The position numbers and the translations under genes are program-made. Shown here one piece after another: positions 63,355-64,000 of a DNA stretch of 64,000 nt. Positions within the stretch are counted from its first letter, which is position 1, and every line of letters begins with the position of its first letter. Source of the stretch: Roseitalea porphyridii (GTDB lineage Bacteria; Pseudomonadota; Alphaproteobacteria; Rhizobiales; Rhizobiaceae); contig NZ_CP036532.1 of NCBI RefSeq assembly GCF_004331955.1, positions 2,046,001 to 2,110,000 on the forward strand, given 5' to 3'. The notes under the pieces were generated by a model. That model did no database searches and had not been told where the DNA came from. It was given only the letters and a program-made list of their open reading frames with translations.

Positions 63355-64000
63355 ATGGCTGCGCGCGCACTGTTCCTTGCGGCGATCATCGCCCTTTCGG
63401 CCGCCCTGCCGGCGCGGGCCGCCGAGGGCGCGGCGCTGATCGCGCCCATGTCCGGCACGTTCGAGGCGCTCGGGCGCGACATGCGCCGCAGCGCGACCGC
63501 GATTTTGGGCGACGACCTGCCGGTGATCGACGATCAGTGCGAGCCCGAACCGGCGGCAGCGGCCGCGCGCGACACGATCGTTGCCGGCGACCGGATCGTC
63601 ATCGGCCTGCCCTGCATCGATGCGTTCGATGCGGCCATGCCGCTCCTCGCCGAGGCCGCGATCCCGGTGCTCGCCGTCGGCGTGCGCGCGCCCGACATCA
63701 CCACGCCGCCGCGTGATCATGACGGCCCGTGGCCGGTGTTCCGCGTCGGCCCGCGCACCGGCGACGAGGTCGAGGCGCTCGCCGCCTACGTCGCCGCCGA
63801 CTGGCGCGAGGAGAATTTCGCGGTGATCGACGACGGCACGCTCTACGGACGCGAACTGTCCGAGGACATCAGGCTGATGCTGGCCGACCGGGCGCTCGAA
63901 CCGGTGTTCGTCGACACCTACCGGCCGCTTCTGGAGAACCAGACGCCGCTGGTGCGGCGGCTGCAGCGGTCCGGCGCCACCCACGTCATCATTGGCGGCG
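63355..64000 (+). CDS. Periplasmic binding protein, branched-chain amino acid ABC type (cut by window edge)
   Basis: The first 215 codons are open to the right edge. A signal peptide is evident (MAARALFLAAIIALSAALPARA, cleavage after ARA near residue 22). The mature part starts with ALIAPMSGTFEALGRDM and contains VPVLAVGVRAPDITTP-like IPVLAVGVRA, VFRVGPRTGDEV and ENFAVIDDGTLYGRELSEDI, the Peripla_BP_6/LivJ-type fold. Only one internal Cys pair (DDQCEPEP, GLPCIDAF) is present. Ligand unknown. Confidence 0.82.
   Translation, partial: MAARALFLAAIIALSAALPARAAEGAALIAPMSGTFEALGRDMRRSATAILGDDLPVIDDQCEPEPAAAAARDTIVAGDRIVIGLPCIDAFDAAMPLLAEAAIPVLAVGVRAPDITTPPRDHDGPWPVFRVGPRTGDEVEALAAYVAADWREENFAVIDDGTLYGRELSEDIRLMLADRALEPVFVDTYRPLLENQTPLVRRLQRSGATHVIIGG

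Overview
The window is a dense, high-GC (about 65% by eye) chromosomal segment of an alphaproteobacterium, most probably of the order Hyphomicrobiales (Rhizobiales). The placement rests on family content and gene order: an aapJQMP general amino-acid ABC operon, the SufU-like/YidD pair divergent from folE-hisI, DUF3126, a zf-CHCC protein, the NDUFS4-like complex I accessory protein, and a dual cold-shock-domain protein followed by DUF192. No rRNA, CRISPR array, integrase or transposase was seen. Three tRNAs are present: Arg-TCT, Pro-TGG and Glu-TTC.

Bases 1-15294 form a catabolic island. A split hyuA/hyuB pair of the ATP-dependent hydantoinase/oxoprolinase family faces, across a roughly 0.4 kb divergent control region, a long operon: a fused HyuA-HyuB protein, a complete Opp/Dpp-type ABC importer (binding protein, two permeases, two ATPases), an M20 amidohydrolase, an old-yellow-enzyme oxidoreductase and an IclR regulator. 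GTTCGTAT direct repeats in the divergent region are candidate IclR operators. The set looks like uptake and ring-opening of a cyclic amide or oxoproline-like compound; the substrate is unknown.

Bases 15373-38913 are mostly housekeeping: lipB, pccA, a repeat-containing unknown protein, the two halves of a split MnmC-like tRNA modification pair, membrane proteins, a LiuR-like MerR regulator with its operator, mgtE, yidD, a sufU-like gene, folE, hisI, a CBS protein, rhomboid protease, PAS and PilZ proteins, a LapG-type cysteine proteinase, gamma carbonic anhydrase, cysE, hydrolases and a flavin monooxygenase. A hairpin plus T-run upstream of the rhomboid gene is a candidate small RNA or leader.

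Bases 38936-45103 hold aapJQMP and the divergent metC. Bases 45107-57337 are a leftward leucine/isovalerate operon: a fused indolepyruvate-type 2-oxoacid:ferredoxin oxidoreductase, isovaleryl-CoA dehydrogenase, both methylcrotonyl-CoA carboxylase subunits, an acyl-CoA synthetase and an enoyl-CoA hydratase. It is interrupted twice, by an AbrB-like/PIN toxin-antitoxin pair with its own promoter between liuA and liuB, and by a lower-GC orphan gene plus a perfect palindrome between liuB and liuD. HMG-CoA lyase is not in the window.

Bases 57597-64000 contain the tRNAs, small conserved genes, gloA, an M15-type lipoprotein peptidase, cueR, a split and apparently truncated XdhC, and the start of a periplasmic binding protein cut by the window edge.
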